DNA of 64,000 nt, taken from Variovorax paradoxus (GTDB lineage: Bacteria; Pseudomonadota; Gammaproteobacteria; Burkholderiales; Burkholderiaceae_C). This document shows, piece by piece, positions 18,536 through 27,320 of this stretch (positions are counted from its first letter, which is position 1; each line of letters opens with the position of its first letter). The position numbers were made by a program, and so were the translations under genes. The stretch covers positions 62,001 to 126,000 of the forward strand of contig NZ_CP123990.1 of assembly GCF_029919115.1 (NCBI RefSeq), written 5' to 3'. Below the pieces are notes generated by a model. That model was not told where the DNA came from. It saw only the letters and a list, made by a program, of their open reading frames with translations, and made no database searches.

Positions 18536-18602
18536 GAGGGTTGTCTCTCGGAAGGAGGAAGTTGAGAACGGGAGATCTGGGGTCTGAGGCGTCTTTGGCT
18601 CT

Positions 18603-18649
18603 GTTGTTCGCGGGCGACGGCAACCTGACGGTTGGGGGCGGCGAACAAC
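18603..18649. repeat. Long interrupted inverted repeat upstream of sucC
   Basis: GTTGTTCGC and its perfect complement GCGAACAAC are 29 bp apart and enclose a second smaller hairpin (CAACC-TGAC-GGTTG). The element lies 68 bp before the sucC start and 93 bp before the divergent argC start. It may be a leader hairpin, a protein site, or a terminator-like barrier between the divergent units. Confidence 0.5.
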
Positions 18650-18741
18650 CGCGGACTGTATCATGGTGCGGCGCACCAATACTCGACGTGACCTTGCGGT
18701 CAATACGTACTTTCTTCTAGCGACCCCACGGATACTCCGAT

Positions 18742-19665
18742 ATGGCCAAGGTTTTCATCGACGGCGAAGCCGGTACCACCGGCTTGCAAATTCGCGAGCG
18801 GCTCCAGACGATGCCGCAAATCGAACTCGTGAGCATTGCGCCCGAGCTGCGAAAAGACGTGAACGCCAAGCGCGAGCTGATGGCCGGCGTCGACCTGGTG
18901 GTGCTGTGCCTGCACGACGACGCGGCCCGCGAATCGGTTGCACTCATCGACCAGCTGCCGGGCAAAAAGCCAAAGATCATCGACGCCTCCACCGCGCACC
19001 GCGTGGCGCCGGGCTGGGTGTTCGGTTTTCCTGAACTGGCAGAAGGCCACTGGCAGGCCGTGGCCGCGGCCGACCGCGTCGGCAACCCGGGCTGCTATGC
19101 CACGGGCGCCATCGCCATCGTTCGCCCGCTGGTCGATGCGGGCTTGCTGCCGGCCGACTTCCCGGTTTCGCTGCCCTCGGTCAGCGGCTATTCGGGCGGC
19201 GGACGGGCCATGATCGAAGACTACGAAGGCGGCAAGGCGCCGCTTTTCGAAACCTACGCGCTCGGCCTCAAGCACAAGCACATCCCTGAAATCATGAAGT
19301 ACACCGGCCTCACCCGCCGGCCCGTCTTCATTCCTTCGGTGGGCAATTTCAAGCAGGGCATGCTCGTGCAGCTGCCGCTGCACCTCGACCTGCTGCCCGG
19401 CAAGCCGAAGGCCGGCGACCTGCACGACGCCATTGCCGCGCACTACGCCAGGAGCAACACGCCCGAGCAGTTCGTGAAAGTGCTGCTGCCCACCGACAAC
19501 GGCAAGCTCGACGCGCTGGCGCTCAACGACACCAACGAGCTCGAGATCCGCGTGTTCCCCAATGAAGACCACCGCCATGCGGTAGTGATTGCACGCCTGG
19601 ACAACCTGGGCAAGGGCGCCAGCGGCGCCGCGGTACAGAACCTGAAGCTGATGCTGGCGCTCTGA
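18742..19665 (+). CDS. argC: N-acetyl-gamma-glutamyl-phosphate reductase (type 2)
   Basis: A 307-aa enzyme of the short (type 2) ArgC group. The NADP-binding start [17 protein letters not shown] and the catalytic cysteine C118 in [10 protein letters not shown] are visible, with His ligands in the HKHIPEI segment. It reduces N-acetylglutamyl-phosphate to the semialdehyde in arginine biosynthesis. It stands alone, divergent from sucC and convergent with a membrane-protein gene, as is usual when arg genes are scattered. Confidence 0.95.
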   Translation: MAKVFIDGEAGTTGLQIRERLQTMPQIELVSIAPELRKDVNAKRELMAGVDLVVLCLHDDAARESVALIDQLPGKKPKIIDASTAHRVAPGWVFGFPELAEGHWQAVAAADRVGNPGCYATGAIAIVRPLVDAGLLPADFPVSLPSVSGYSGGGRAMIEDYEGGKAPLFETYALGLKHKHIPEIMKYTGLTRRPVFIPSVGNFKQGMLVQLPLHLDLLPGKPKAGDLHDAIAAHYARSNTPEQFVKVLLPTDNGKLDALALNDTNELEIRVFPNEDHRHAVVIARLDNLGKGASGAAVQNLKLMLAL

Positions 19666-19690
19666 GCGCCAGCCGTCGTTCCCAGTCAGT

Positions 19691-20422
19691 TCACCTGACG
19701 AGCCAGAGGCCGACGCCCAGCAGCACCGCGTGCGCGCCCAGCGCAATGTAGAGCGGCTTGCGTGAAGGCGTCGACATTTCCTGCAGCGTTTCGTTGATGC
19801 GGCGCGTGAGCAGCGCGCGCAGCGCGGGGTCTTGCGCCGCGCCCTCTTCTGCAGCCGGCGGCAGGCCGTGTTCAGCACGGCCTTGCTGCCATTCGGCAAG
19901 CATGTCGCTGAGCGGCAATCGGTTGAGCACAAAGCCGACCACCGCACGCACTGCCTTGCCTTCGCCCAGCACCGGCGCAAGCTGTTTGCTCAGGGCATCG
20001 ACCGACAGCCAGTCGGCCGCGCGCTGCAGCGTGCCGTGCGTGCGCGGCATGGCTTCGATGCGGCCCGCGATTGCGCCGCCCAGCCGCTCGGACACGGCCT
20101 CGCCGCGCGCGGCCACCAGGTGTTGCATGGCCTTGGCCCGGCCCTGTTGCACACCGAGCATCATGTAGACGGCCACAAAGAGAAGCAGCAGCACCGCAAC
20201 CAGCAGAGGAGGCGACGTGACCAACGCGAGCACGGCACCGGCGCCGCCCGCACGCGCCGCCGTGTTGCCGGGACCCTGCAGCTGGCTCAGGTAGTAAAAG
20301 AAGACGCCGCCGCCGAGGATGAGCGAGAGCAAGCCGCCCTTGACCGCTGATCCGATGAAAGCGGCGCCGGCCTTGGCGCCTGTGCGCACGAGCGACGGCT
20401 GGTCTGCAGGTCCTGAAGACAT
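19691..20422 (-). CDS. Membrane protein of unknown function
   Basis: A 243-aa protein with three to four hydrophobic segments: about residues 28-45 (LLSLILGGGVFFYYL), 66-90 (LLVAVLLLLFVAVYMML) and the extreme C terminus (ALGAHAVLLGVGLWLV). A cytoplasmic helical domain with many Ala, Arg and Glu lies between them. The start at 20422 is fixed by a strong GGAGGAGGG ribosome binding site; the frame upstream of it is not coding-like. I do not recognise a family. It sits between argC and an SRPBCC gene, which gives no hint of its job. Confidence 0.75.
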   Translation of the reverse strand: MSSGPADQPSLVRTGAKAGAAFIGSAVKGGLLSLILGGGVFFYYLSQLQGPGNTAARAGGAGAVLALVTSPPLLVAVLLLLFVAVYMMLGVQQGRAKAMQHLVAARGEAVSERLGGAIAGRIEAMPRTHGTLQRAADWLSVDALSKQLAPVLGEGKAVRAVVGFVLNRLPLSDMLAEWQQGRAEHGLPPAAEEGAAQDPALRALLTRRINETLQEMSTPSRKPLYIALGAHAVLLGVGLWLVR

Positions 20423-20547
20423 GGGGTTCCCTCCTCCGAAGTTTTGTGAAGGCGGCCCTCGAGTGGGACCGGCCGCGCCGATCATGCCATTGGATGAACC
20501 CCCAGCCGCATGCCCCGCCGGGGCGAGGAGGCAGGGCGGCCCGCGGC

Positions 20548-20985
20548 TCAGTCCGCTTCGAGCAAGCGCCGCAGCGACTGCAAGTCGCGCGCAATCCAGG
20601 CAGCGTCGCGCTCGAAGGCCGCATCGTCCATATGCGGCTGACGCAGCAGCGTGAACTGGAACTCGCAAATGCCGGGCGCCACGCCGATCACGCGAAACGG
20701 CAGATAGATCTCGGACACGCCTTCGGGGGCTACCCAATGGTCGAGCACACCAAAATCGTTGGCGGGTGCGAAGCGCAGCCGGGCTTCACCATCCGGCGTG
20801 GTGGCCACCCAATGATCGCCGTGCGGCACCAGTGCACTCTTGGCCAGGCCGCTCGCCCAATCGGGCAACCGGCCCGGGTCTGAGGCCAGCGCATAGGCGC
20901 GGCGCCAGTCGCAGGCCACGCGTTGCGTGACGACACGGGACTGCATCGCGGCAGCATCTTCACTCGCCTGGTTCGTTGTCGCCAT
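20548..20985 (-). CDS. SRPBCC/polyketide-cyclase-like small protein
   Basis: A 145-aa protein with the START-like pattern: a short N-terminal strand, then CDWRRAYALASDPGRLPDWASGL, a VAPEGVSEIYLPFRV strand, and a long C-terminal helix. Such folds bind hydrophobic ligands, and the ligand is unknown here. The start at 20985 has AGGAGC at good spacing and overlaps the recX 3' end by 26 bp, suggesting co-expression with recX. An internal ATG at 20946 is possible but has no better site. Confidence 0.8.
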   Translation of the reverse strand: MATTNQASEDAAAMQSRVVTQRVACDWRRAYALASDPGRLPDWASGLAKSALVPHGDHWVATTPDGEARLRFAPANDFGVLDHWVAPEGVSEIYLPFRVIGVAPGICEFQFTLLRQPHMDDAAFERDAAWIARDLQSLRRLLEAD

Positions 20986-21427
20986 CGAAATTGCTCCTGA
21001 GTACCTTGGCCACCACCGCGCCCGGGAAGCCGCGCGCCATCAGAAAGCGCATCTGCCTGGCGCGCTCCTTCGCATCGGCAGGCGGTGCGTCGAAACGGCG
21101 GCGCCACAACGCAGTGGCGCGCTCTACTTCGGTGTCTTGCAGGCTGGCCACGGCCTCTGCGATGGCTTCGGGCGCAATGCCCTTGGCCTGCAGTTCCTGG
21201 CGCACCCGCAGTGCGCCCGAGCGGGCGGCGCGCTGGTTCAGCACCGATGCCACCACGCGCGGCTCGCTGATGAAGTCCTTGGCGGCCAGTTCGTCGAGCG
21301 CGCGGGCCAGCGTGCCGGGCTCTTCTTCATGCTTGGCCAGCTTGCGCTCCAGCTCCGCGCGCGAGTGCTCGCGCTGGCTCAGGAGCCGCAACGCGCGGCC
21401 TTTGAGTGAGGGAGCACCGAATGCCAT
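20960..21427 (-). CDS. recX: RecX, regulator of RecA
   Basis: A 155-aa RecX protein beginning MAFGAPSLKGRALRLLSQRE, with the three tandem three-helix repeats (SQREHSRAELERKL, FISEPRVVASVLN, RQMRFLMARGFPGAVV). It binds RecA filaments and limits recombinase activity. It follows recA by 46 bp on the same strand, the normal arrangement, so it shares the LexA-controlled promoter. The frame is open further upstream, but those residues are low-complexity Arg/Pro sequence overlapping recA. Confidence 0.92.
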   Translation of the reverse strand: MAFGAPSLKGRALRLLSQREHSRAELERKLAKHEEEPGTLARALDELAAKDFISEPRVVASVLNQRAARSGALRVRQELQAKGIAPEAIAEAVASLQDTEVERATALWRRRFDAPPADAKERARQMRFLMARGFPGAVVAKVLRSNFDGDNEPGE

Positions 21428-21473
21428 GCCTGCTGTTCGCTTGCGCGGCCCACAGGAGCCGCGCCGTGCTCGC

Positions 21474-22592
21474 TTACTCGCCCTTGTCAGCCTTCTCGGC
21501 CTTGGCCGCCTTTGCAGGCTTCTCGGCCTTTTCGGTCGCGGGGGCGTCTGCATCGGCTGCGAGCAGCGGGATACCCAGCGACTCGCGCACCTTGTTTTCG
21601 ATTTCGCGCGACAACTCGGGGTTCTCGCGCAGGAACTCGCGTGCGTTGTCGCGGCCCTGGCCGATTTTCTCGCCGTTGTAGGCGTACCAGGCGCCCGACT
21701 TGTCGAGGATCTTGGCGTTCACGCCCATGTCGATGATTTCGCCTTCGCGGCTGATGCCTTCGCCGAACAGGATGTCGAACTCGGCCGTCTTGAACGGGGG
21801 CGAGACCTTGTTCTTCACCACCTTCACCTTGGTTTCGTTGCCGATGGCCTCGTCGCCCTTCTTGATGGTGCCAATGCGGCGGATGTCCAGGCGCACCGAG
21901 GCGTAGAACTTCAGCGCATTGCCGCCGGTGGTGGTTTCGGGCGAGCCGAACATCACGCCGATCTTCATGCGGATCTGGTTGATGAAGATGACCATGCAGT
22001 TGGTCTTCTTGATGGTGGCGGTGAGCTTGCGCAGCGCCTGGCTCATGAGGCGGGCCTGCAGGCCGGGCAGCGAGTCGCCCATTTCGCCTTCGATTTCGGC
22101 CTTGGGCGTGAGCGCGGCGACCGAGTCGACAACGATCAGGTCCACGGCACCCGAGCGCACCAGCGAATCGACGATTTCGAGCGCCTGCTCGCCGGTGTCG
22201 GGCTGGCTGATCAACAGGTCGGACAGGTTCACGCCGAGCTTCTGGGCGTATTGCACGTCGAGCGCATGCTCGGCATCGACGAAGGCGCAGGTGCCGGCCT
22301 GCTTTTGCATGGCGGCGATGACCTGCAGCGTGAGCGTGGTCTTGCCCGACGATTCAGGACCGTAGATTTCGATGACGCGGCCGCGCGGCAGGCCGCCGAC
22401 GCCCAGCGCGATGTCAAGGCCGAGCGAGCCGGTGGAAACCACCTGGATGTCCTCGAGCGCCTCGCCTTCGCCGAGCCGCATGATCGTGCCCTTGCCGAAC
22501 TGCTTTTCGATTTGCGCCAGCGCGGCTTGCAGGGCCTTGGCCTTTTCACTGTTGGCGACCGAGATGCTTGCGCCCTTGACGACTGCGTCCAT
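21474..22592 (-). CDS. recA: Recombinase A
   Basis: A 372-aa RecA starting [20 protein letters not shown] after an AAGGAG ribosome binding site. Walker A is GPESSGKTT (residues 78-86), Walker B is [10 protein letters not shown], and loop 2 is in the [19 protein letters not shown] region. It forms the ATP-dependent strand-exchange filament and triggers LexA and UmuD cleavage. The C-terminal tail is Lys/Ala/Glu rich rather than purely acidic. A LexA box lies 66 bp upstream. Confidence 0.98.
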   Translation of the reverse strand: MDAVVKGASISVANSEKAKALQAALAQIEKQFGKGTIMRLGEGEALEDIQVVSTGSLGLDIALGVGGLPRGRVIEIYGPESSGKTTLTLQVIAAMQKQAGTCAFVDAEHALDVQYAQKLGVNLSDLLISQPDTGEQALEIVDSLVRSGAVDLIVVDSVAALTPKAEIEGEMGDSLPGLQARLMSQALRKLTATIKKTNCMVIFINQIRMKIGVMFGSPETTTGGNALKFYASVRLDIRRIGTIKKGDEAIGNETKVKVVKNKVSPPFKTAEFDILFGEGISREGEIIDMGVNAKILDKSGAWYAYNGEKIGQGRDNAREFLRENPELSREIENKVRESLGIPLLAADADAPATEKAEKPAKAAKAEKADKGE

Positions 22593-22657
22593 GTGGAAAT
22601 CTCCTTGAAAATCAACGGTTTGTGTGTGACTGCCATCCATCTGCTTTTAATTACAGG

Positions 22658-22673
22658 CTGGATGCTTGAACAG
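22658..22673 (-). promoter_or_regulatory. LexA (SOS) box upstream of recA
   Basis: CTGTTCAAGCATCCAG on the minus strand fits CTG-N10-CAG, the beta/gamma-proteobacterial LexA consensus. It is centred about 73 bp upstream of the recA start, so recA and probably recX are SOS-induced. Confidence 0.85.
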
Positions 22674-22690
22674 TAGTGTAGGGGCTCATT

Positions 22691-22704
22691 GGTTTGAGTA
22701 AACC
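22691..22704. promoter_or_regulatory. Inverted repeat between recA and the MarR gene, possible MarR operator
   Basis: GGTTT-N4-AAACC lies 35 bp before the MarR start codon. MarR proteins commonly bind such palindromes in their own promoters, so autoregulation is plausible. The site is short and could be chance. Confidence 0.35.
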
Positions 22705-22738
22705 TACTTTTTAGTCAGTTTGCTTTACCATTTGAGCG

Positions 22739-23224
22739 ATGGCTGAAAGCGCTTTTCCGACCGATCCCGATGCCTGGCGGCAAACCCACCTGGGCCGCCT
22801 GCTGGGCCATGCGATGCGCCGCTTCGACGAGCGCGTGCTCGAACTCATGGCGCACGACGTCGATGTGCCGCTGGCACTGTCGAACCTGGCCGCGCGCGCC
22901 CAGGTGAGCGCCGCGCACATCCACATCACGCGGCACCTGGCACGCGAGGGTTCTCGACTGACCGAGCTGGCCGAGCGCGCCGGCATGACCAAACAGGCGA
23001 TGGGGGCGCTGGTGGACCAATGCGAGGCCTGGGGCCTGGTCACACGCGGGCCCGATCCGCTCGATGCACGGGCGCGGCGTGTGCTTTTCACCGCCGACGG
23101 GCTGGCATGGCTCGACGCCTTCCGCAGCGCCGTTACGCAGGCCGAGCGCGAGTTCCGCGCCAGCGTCGGCAACGACGTCGCCACCGTGGTAACCATCGGT
23201 CTGGAAGCGTACACAGCGGGCTAG
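22739..23224 (+). CDS. MarR-family transcriptional regulator
   Basis: A 161-aa winged-helix protein. The helix-turn-helix and wing are seen in ISAAHIHITRHLA-type sequence, then LTELAERAGMTKQAMGALVDQCEAWGLV and DPLDARARRVLFT, the typical MarR recognition helix and wing. It likely acts as a dimeric repressor that responds to a small ligand. It is divergent from recA and 65 bp upstream of a two-component system, without an obvious target other than itself. Confidence 0.88.
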   Translation: MAESAFPTDPDAWRQTHLGRLLGHAMRRFDERVLELMAHDVDVPLALSNLAARAQVSAAHIHITRHLAREGSRLTELAERAGMTKQAMGALVDQCEAWGLVTRGPDPLDARARRVLFTADGLAWLDAFRSAVTQAEREFRASVGNDVATVVTIGLEAYTAG

Positions 23225-23289
23225 ACTCGGCTGCGAGAGACAAATGTGAACGGCGCCGGCGCGGCGCCCGAACCGGCCGGAGGTGGCTC

Positions 23290-23964
<675 letters not shown>

Positions 23965-24004
23965 CCGCCGGGGGCTCGCCCGAGGGCTTCGGAGACCGCA
24001 AGCC

Positions 24005-25450
24005 TTGAAACTGTTCCAGCGCGCGCAGCGCTCACTGTTCGGCGAGATCCTCGACTGGATGCTCACGCCGCTGCTGCTGCTGGTGCCGGTGAGCATCGGC
24101 GTCACGTGGCTGGTGGCACAGGGCATTGCCAACGCGCCATTCGACCGCGCGCTCGAATACAACGTGCAGACGCTGGCGCGCCTGGTCACCGTGCAGCAGG
24201 GCCAGACGGAGTTCGTGCTGCCGCAGCCGGCGCGGGAGATCTTGCGGGCCGACGATGCCGACCGCGTCTACTACCAGGTGCTCGACAGCCACGGCAAGCT
24301 CTTGAGCGGGGAGGCCGACGTGCCGCACCCCAACACCGACGAGCCCCCGGTCACGGGCGTGGTTTCGCTTCGCAACGGCGAGATGCGCGGCAAGCCGGTG
24401 CGCGTGGCGTCGCTTTGGCTGGCCGACGGCGGCGACGACTCGGCCCCCGCGCTGCTGCAGGTGGCCGAGACGCGCGAGAAGCAGTCGGTGCTGGCCATCG
24501 AAATCATCAAGGGCGTGCTGCTGCCGCAGTTCGCGATCCTGCCGCTCGCAGTGCTGCTGATCTGGCTGGCGCTGGTGCGCGGCATCAAGCCGCTCTCGGT
24601 GGTGGAGGCGCGCATCCGCGAGCGGCGCCCCGGCGATCTGAGCCCGCTCGACGAATCGTCGGTGCCGCTCGAAGTGGTGCCGCTGGTGTCTTCGGTGAAC
24701 GAACTGCTGGACAAGCTCAACGATTCCATCCACACCCAGAAGCGCTTTCTCGCCGATGCGGCGCACCAGCTCAAGACGCCGCTTGCGGGCTTGCGCATGC
24801 AGGCCGACCTGGCGCAGCGTGAAGGCGCCAACGCTGACGAGCTCAAGCAGTCGCTCAAGCAGATTGGCCGCGCCAGCGTGCGCGCGACCCACACCGTCAA
24901 CCAGTTGCTATCTCTCGCCCGTGCCGAAAGCACCGGCGCGGGCACAGGCCGCCAACCCTGCGACTTGGCACGCCTCACCATCGAAGTGGTGCGCGAAGCC
25001 GTGCCGCGCGCCATCGAGAAGCGTATCGACCTCGGCTACGACGGCGCCGAGGAAGGTGCTCCCGGCGTGGTGCTCGAAGGCAACGCCACCTTGCTGAAGG
25101 AACTGGTGCGCAATCTGGTCGACAACGCCATCAACTACACGCCCTCCACCCCTGAGCGGCCAGGCGTGATCACCGCGCGCGTGCTGGCCGATCCGTTCGG
25201 GCATGTGGTGCTGCTGCAGGTGGAAGACAACGGCCCGGGCATTGCGGAATCCGATCGCGAACTGGTGTTCGAGCCCTTCTACCGCGTGCTCGGCAACGAG
25301 GCCGATGGTTCGGGGCTGGGTTTGCCGATCGTGCGGGAGATTGCCAACCAGCACCATGCGCAGGTCAAGCTCGAAGACGCACATCCGGGCCGGCAACCGC
25401 CGGGGGCGCGCTTCACGGTGCGCTTCGAGGGCGAAGAGCTGGCGCCTTGA
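24005..25450 (+). CDS. Sensor histidine kinase, TctE/QseC-like
   Basis: A 481-aa membrane kinase with two membrane segments (near residues 18-38 and 170-190) flanking a periplasmic domain of about 130 residues. A HAMP-like linker follows. The phospho-acceptor is H254 in AAHQLKTPLAGLRMQ, and the ATPase N, G1 and G2 boxes are NLVDNAINYTP, VEDNGPGIAES and GSGLGLPIV. The start is probably the TTG at 24005; upstream in-frame sequence overlaps the regulator gene and is not protein-like. It should phosphorylate the regulator encoded directly upstream. Confidence 0.9.
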   Translation: MKLFQRAQRSLFGEILDWMLTPLLLLVPVSIGVTWLVAQGIANAPFDRALEYNVQTLARLVTVQQGQTEFVLPQPAREILRADDADRVYYQVLDSHGKLLSGEADVPHPNTDEPPVTGVVSLRNGEMRGKPVRVASLWLADGGDDSAPALLQVAETREKQSVLAIEIIKGVLLPQFAILPLAVLLIWLALVRGIKPLSVVEARIRERRPGDLSPLDESSVPLEVVPLVSSVNELLDKLNDSIHTQKRFLADAAHQLKTPLAGLRMQADLAQREGANADELKQSLKQIGRASVRATHTVNQLLSLARAESTGAGTGRQPCDLARLTIEVVREAVPRAIEKRIDLGYDGAEEGAPGVVLEGNATLLKELVRNLVDNAINYTPSTPERPGVITARVLADPFGHVVLLQVEDNGPGIAESDRELVFEPFYRVLGNEADGSGLGLPIVREIANQHHAQVKLEDAHPGRQPPGARFTVRFEGEELAP

Positions 25451-25462
25451 GCTGCAGCGCGT

Positions 25463-25672
25463 TCAGGGCGCGGCGGTGGTGTTGCCGTTGCCGGTCTTGC
25501 CGTCCTTGCGGATCTGCAGCCATTCGGGGTGAACCTGGCGCGAGAGGCGCTGCGGCTCTCGCTCGGTGATGCCGGCCGGCATCAATCCGAAGCCGGCCAG
25601 GTCGCCGCGAGCCCACAGCCAGTAGCCGACATTGGCCAGGACGAGAACGATCAGTGCAAGGCGCAACTTCAT
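25463..25672 (-). CDS. Small single-pass membrane protein, resembling the N terminus of SPOR-domain proteins
   Basis: A 69-aa protein starting MKLRLALIVLVLANVGYWLW, one membrane segment then a short periplasmic tail containing EPQRLSRQVHPEWLQI. This pattern matches the beginning of the longer SPOR-domain proteins that follow birA in many related bacteria. Here the gene stops before any SPOR domain could be made. It may be a reduced homologue or a remnant. It lies 8 bp after birA on the same strand. Confidence 0.6.
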   Translation of the reverse strand: MKLRLALIVLVLANVGYWLWARGDLAGFGLMPAGITEREPQRLSRQVHPEWLQIRKDGKTGNGNTTAAP

Positions 25673-25680
25673 GGTGAATC

Positions 25681-26505
25681 TCAAAAAGCCATGCCGCGAG
25701 GGCGCACGCTGACTTCGTCGCTCGAGACCATCTGCAAGCCCCCGGCCGTGCGCACCTGCAGTTCGCCGCCCCAGGCCACGCCTTCGCACGTGCCGAAGCT
25801 GCCGTCGCTGAGCTGGACCTCGCGCCCGCGCAATGCGTCGCGCGCGGCAAAGCGTTCGGCAAAGGGCGCGAAGCCTTGCGCCTCGAAGGCCTGCACGCTG
25901 CGCACCAGCGGCGCGGCAAGTTCGGCAAGCACCTCGGGCCCGGTGGCGTCAGGGCGCCATTGGCGCAGCCACGCGGGCGGCGTGCGCATGCCCTCGGCTT
26001 CGCGCGGGCCGATGTTGATGCCGATGCCGATCACCAGGTAGCGCGGCGGGCCCGCCGCATCGGCGCGGCCCGCATGCGGCGTTGCGGTTTCGATCAGGAT
26101 GCCGGCCAGCTTGCGGTCGTTCACCCACAGGTCGTTGGGCCACTTGAGCGCCACCTTCGCATCGCCGGACGGATCGAGGCTTTCCGCCACGCTGACGCCC
26201 ACGGCCAGCGAGAGCCCCGACCAGTCGCGCGGCGCGAGCGGCAGGCCCAGCGAAAAGGTGAGCGAGGCGGCGTTTTGCTGCTCGCCCTGCTGCGCGCTTT
26301 GCCACGGCCGGCCAAGGCGGCCGCGCCCGGCTGTCTGGCGCTCGGCCACCAGCAGCACCGGCTCGGCGCGGCCGGCGCGCGCGCGGCGCATGAGCTCGGT
26401 GTTGGTCGAGTCGATCTCGGCCACGGCCTCGACCGCAAACCCGGGCAGCAGCGGCGCCACTGCCGCGGCAATCCGGTCTTCGAACCATTCGGCCGTGGTG
26501 CTCAT
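25681..26505 (-). CDS. birA: Biotin--[acetyl-CoA-carboxylase] ligase
   Basis: A 274-aa biotin protein ligase lacking the N-terminal DNA-binding domain of E. coli BirA, so it is a pure enzyme (class I). The catalytic loop is ERQTAGRGRLGRPWQS, with the KWPNDLWVNDRKLAGIL lysine segment and a C-terminal SH3-like domain (LSDGSFGTCEGVAWGGEL). It activates biotin with ATP and attaches it to the AccB lysine. It is flanked by the SET-domain gene (2-bp gap) and the small membrane protein. Confidence 0.93.
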   Translation of the reverse strand: MSTTAEWFEDRIAAAVAPLLPGFAVEAVAEIDSTNTELMRRARAGRAEPVLLVAERQTAGRGRLGRPWQSAQQGEQQNAASLTFSLGLPLAPRDWSGLSLAVGVSVAESLDPSGDAKVALKWPNDLWVNDRKLAGILIETATPHAGRADAAGPPRYLVIGIGINIGPREAEGMRTPPAWLRQWRPDATGPEVLAELAAPLVRSVQAFEAQGFAPFAERFAARDALRGREVQLSDGSFGTCEGVAWGGELQVRTAGGLQMVSSDEVSVRPRGMAF

Positions 26506-26507
26506 GC

Positions 26508-27137
26508 TCAGCCCTTGCCGGCCTCGTCCTTTTTAGACTTCTTTTTCTCGGACTTCTTTTCAGCCTTTTTTTCGGCTTTCCTGTCTGCCTTTTTCGCTTC
26601 TTTTTTCTCGGCCTTTTTCTTCTCGGCCTTCTTCTTGGCTTTTTTCTTCTTTTTCTTTTCTTCGTCTTCGTCCTTGGGCGTCAGCAACGTGCCGCGGCAA
26701 TTCTCGGAGCCGCACCAGCACGGAAACTCGGCCAGCAGCTTGGGCGTATAGGGCTCGTCGATGATCAGGCCGTAGTCGTAGTTGAGCTCTTCTCCTGCAG
26801 CGATGTTGCGCAGGGCCTTGATATAAACGCGCCCGTTGACTTCGTCGGCCTCGCAGTTCGGCTCGCACGAGTGATTGATCCAGCGCGCGGCATTGCCGTT
26901 CACGTTGCCGTCGATCACCCGGCCGTCGTCGATGTGGAAGTAGAAGGTGTGGTTGGGTTGGGAAGGGTCGTGCGGATGGCGGCGCAGCGCCTCTTTCCAA
27001 CTGATGACTTCACCCTTGTATTCGATCAGCGTCTCGCCTTCGGCCAGGTCGTCCACCGCGAACACGCCGTTGCCGTGGACATCCGAACGCCGCATCTGAA
27101 TGCGGCGGCCGGCGAATTGTGGGGATTTGGAAGGCAT
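26508..27137 (-). CDS. SET-domain protein with a lysine-rich C-terminal tail
   Basis: A 209-aa protein. Residues 12-125 form a complete SET methyltransferase fold: HGNGVFAVDDLAEGE, the pseudoknot motifs RWINHSCEPNC (85-95) and GEELNYDYG, then a post-SET CWCGSENCRG that supplies a zinc cluster. SET enzymes methylate lysine using S-adenosylmethionine. Residues 161-209 are almost entirely Lys, Glu and Ala, a histone H1-like tail that could bind nucleic acid or be methylated itself. It is divergent from the topB gene, whose product ends in a SWIB domain. The substrate is unknown. Confidence 0.9.
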   Translation of the reverse strand: MPSKSPQFAGRRIQMRRSDVHGNGVFAVDDLAEGETLIEYKGEVISWKEALRRHPHDPSQPNHTFYFHIDDGRVIDGNVNGNAARWINHSCEPNCEADEVNGRVYIKALRNIAAGEELNYDYGLIIDEPYTPKLLAEFPCWCGSENCRGTLLTPKDEDEEKKKKKKAKKKAEKKKAEKKEAKKADRKAEKKAEKKSEKKKSKKDEAGKG

Positions 27138-27158
27138 CGCCGAAGTCTGTTAGGTTGA

Positions 27159-27195
27159 ATATGCACACATGCGCGTGTGCGCGTGCGCACACGCG
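27159..27195. repeat. 37-bp alternating purine-pyrimidine tract with embedded perfect inverted repeat
   Basis: Every base from 27159 to 27195 alternates purine and pyrimidine, mostly CG and CA/TG steps, a classic Z-DNA-prone tract. Bases 27172-27195 also form a perfect 11-bp inverted repeat with a 2-bp centre, so a cruciform is possible. It lies between the divergent SET and topB genes. Confidence 0.75.
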
Positions 27196-27248
27196 GGAAG
27201 CCGCAGATTGTATGTGGCCCCCACGCTCTCGCACGGCGTGTCGTCGCT

Positions 27249-27285
27249 GCCCCCCGAAGGGGGCCGCAGGCCGCCTTGAGGCGGC
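27249..27285. repeat. Paired GC-rich hairpins upstream of topB
   Basis: Two small perfect hairpins stand side by side: GCCCCC-CGAA-GGGGGC (27249-27264) and GCCGCC-TTGA-GGCGGC (27270-27285). The combination resembles a repetitive intergenic element I associate with Comamonadaceae genomes. No second copy was seen in this window. Confidence 0.55.
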
Positions 27286-27320
27286 TCGGCGCCGGCCTGG
27301 GAACTCTTTTAGGAATGTTG

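Noticed and set aside
18700..19980. 426-codon minus-strand frame over argC
   Set aside because: It overlaps argC entirely, and argC has clear catalytic motifs.
26520..26660. Lysine-rich tail of the SET protein as a frameshift artefact
   Set aside because: The same frame continues from the SET domain without a break, and the Lys/Glu/Ala pattern is regular, as in real basic tails.
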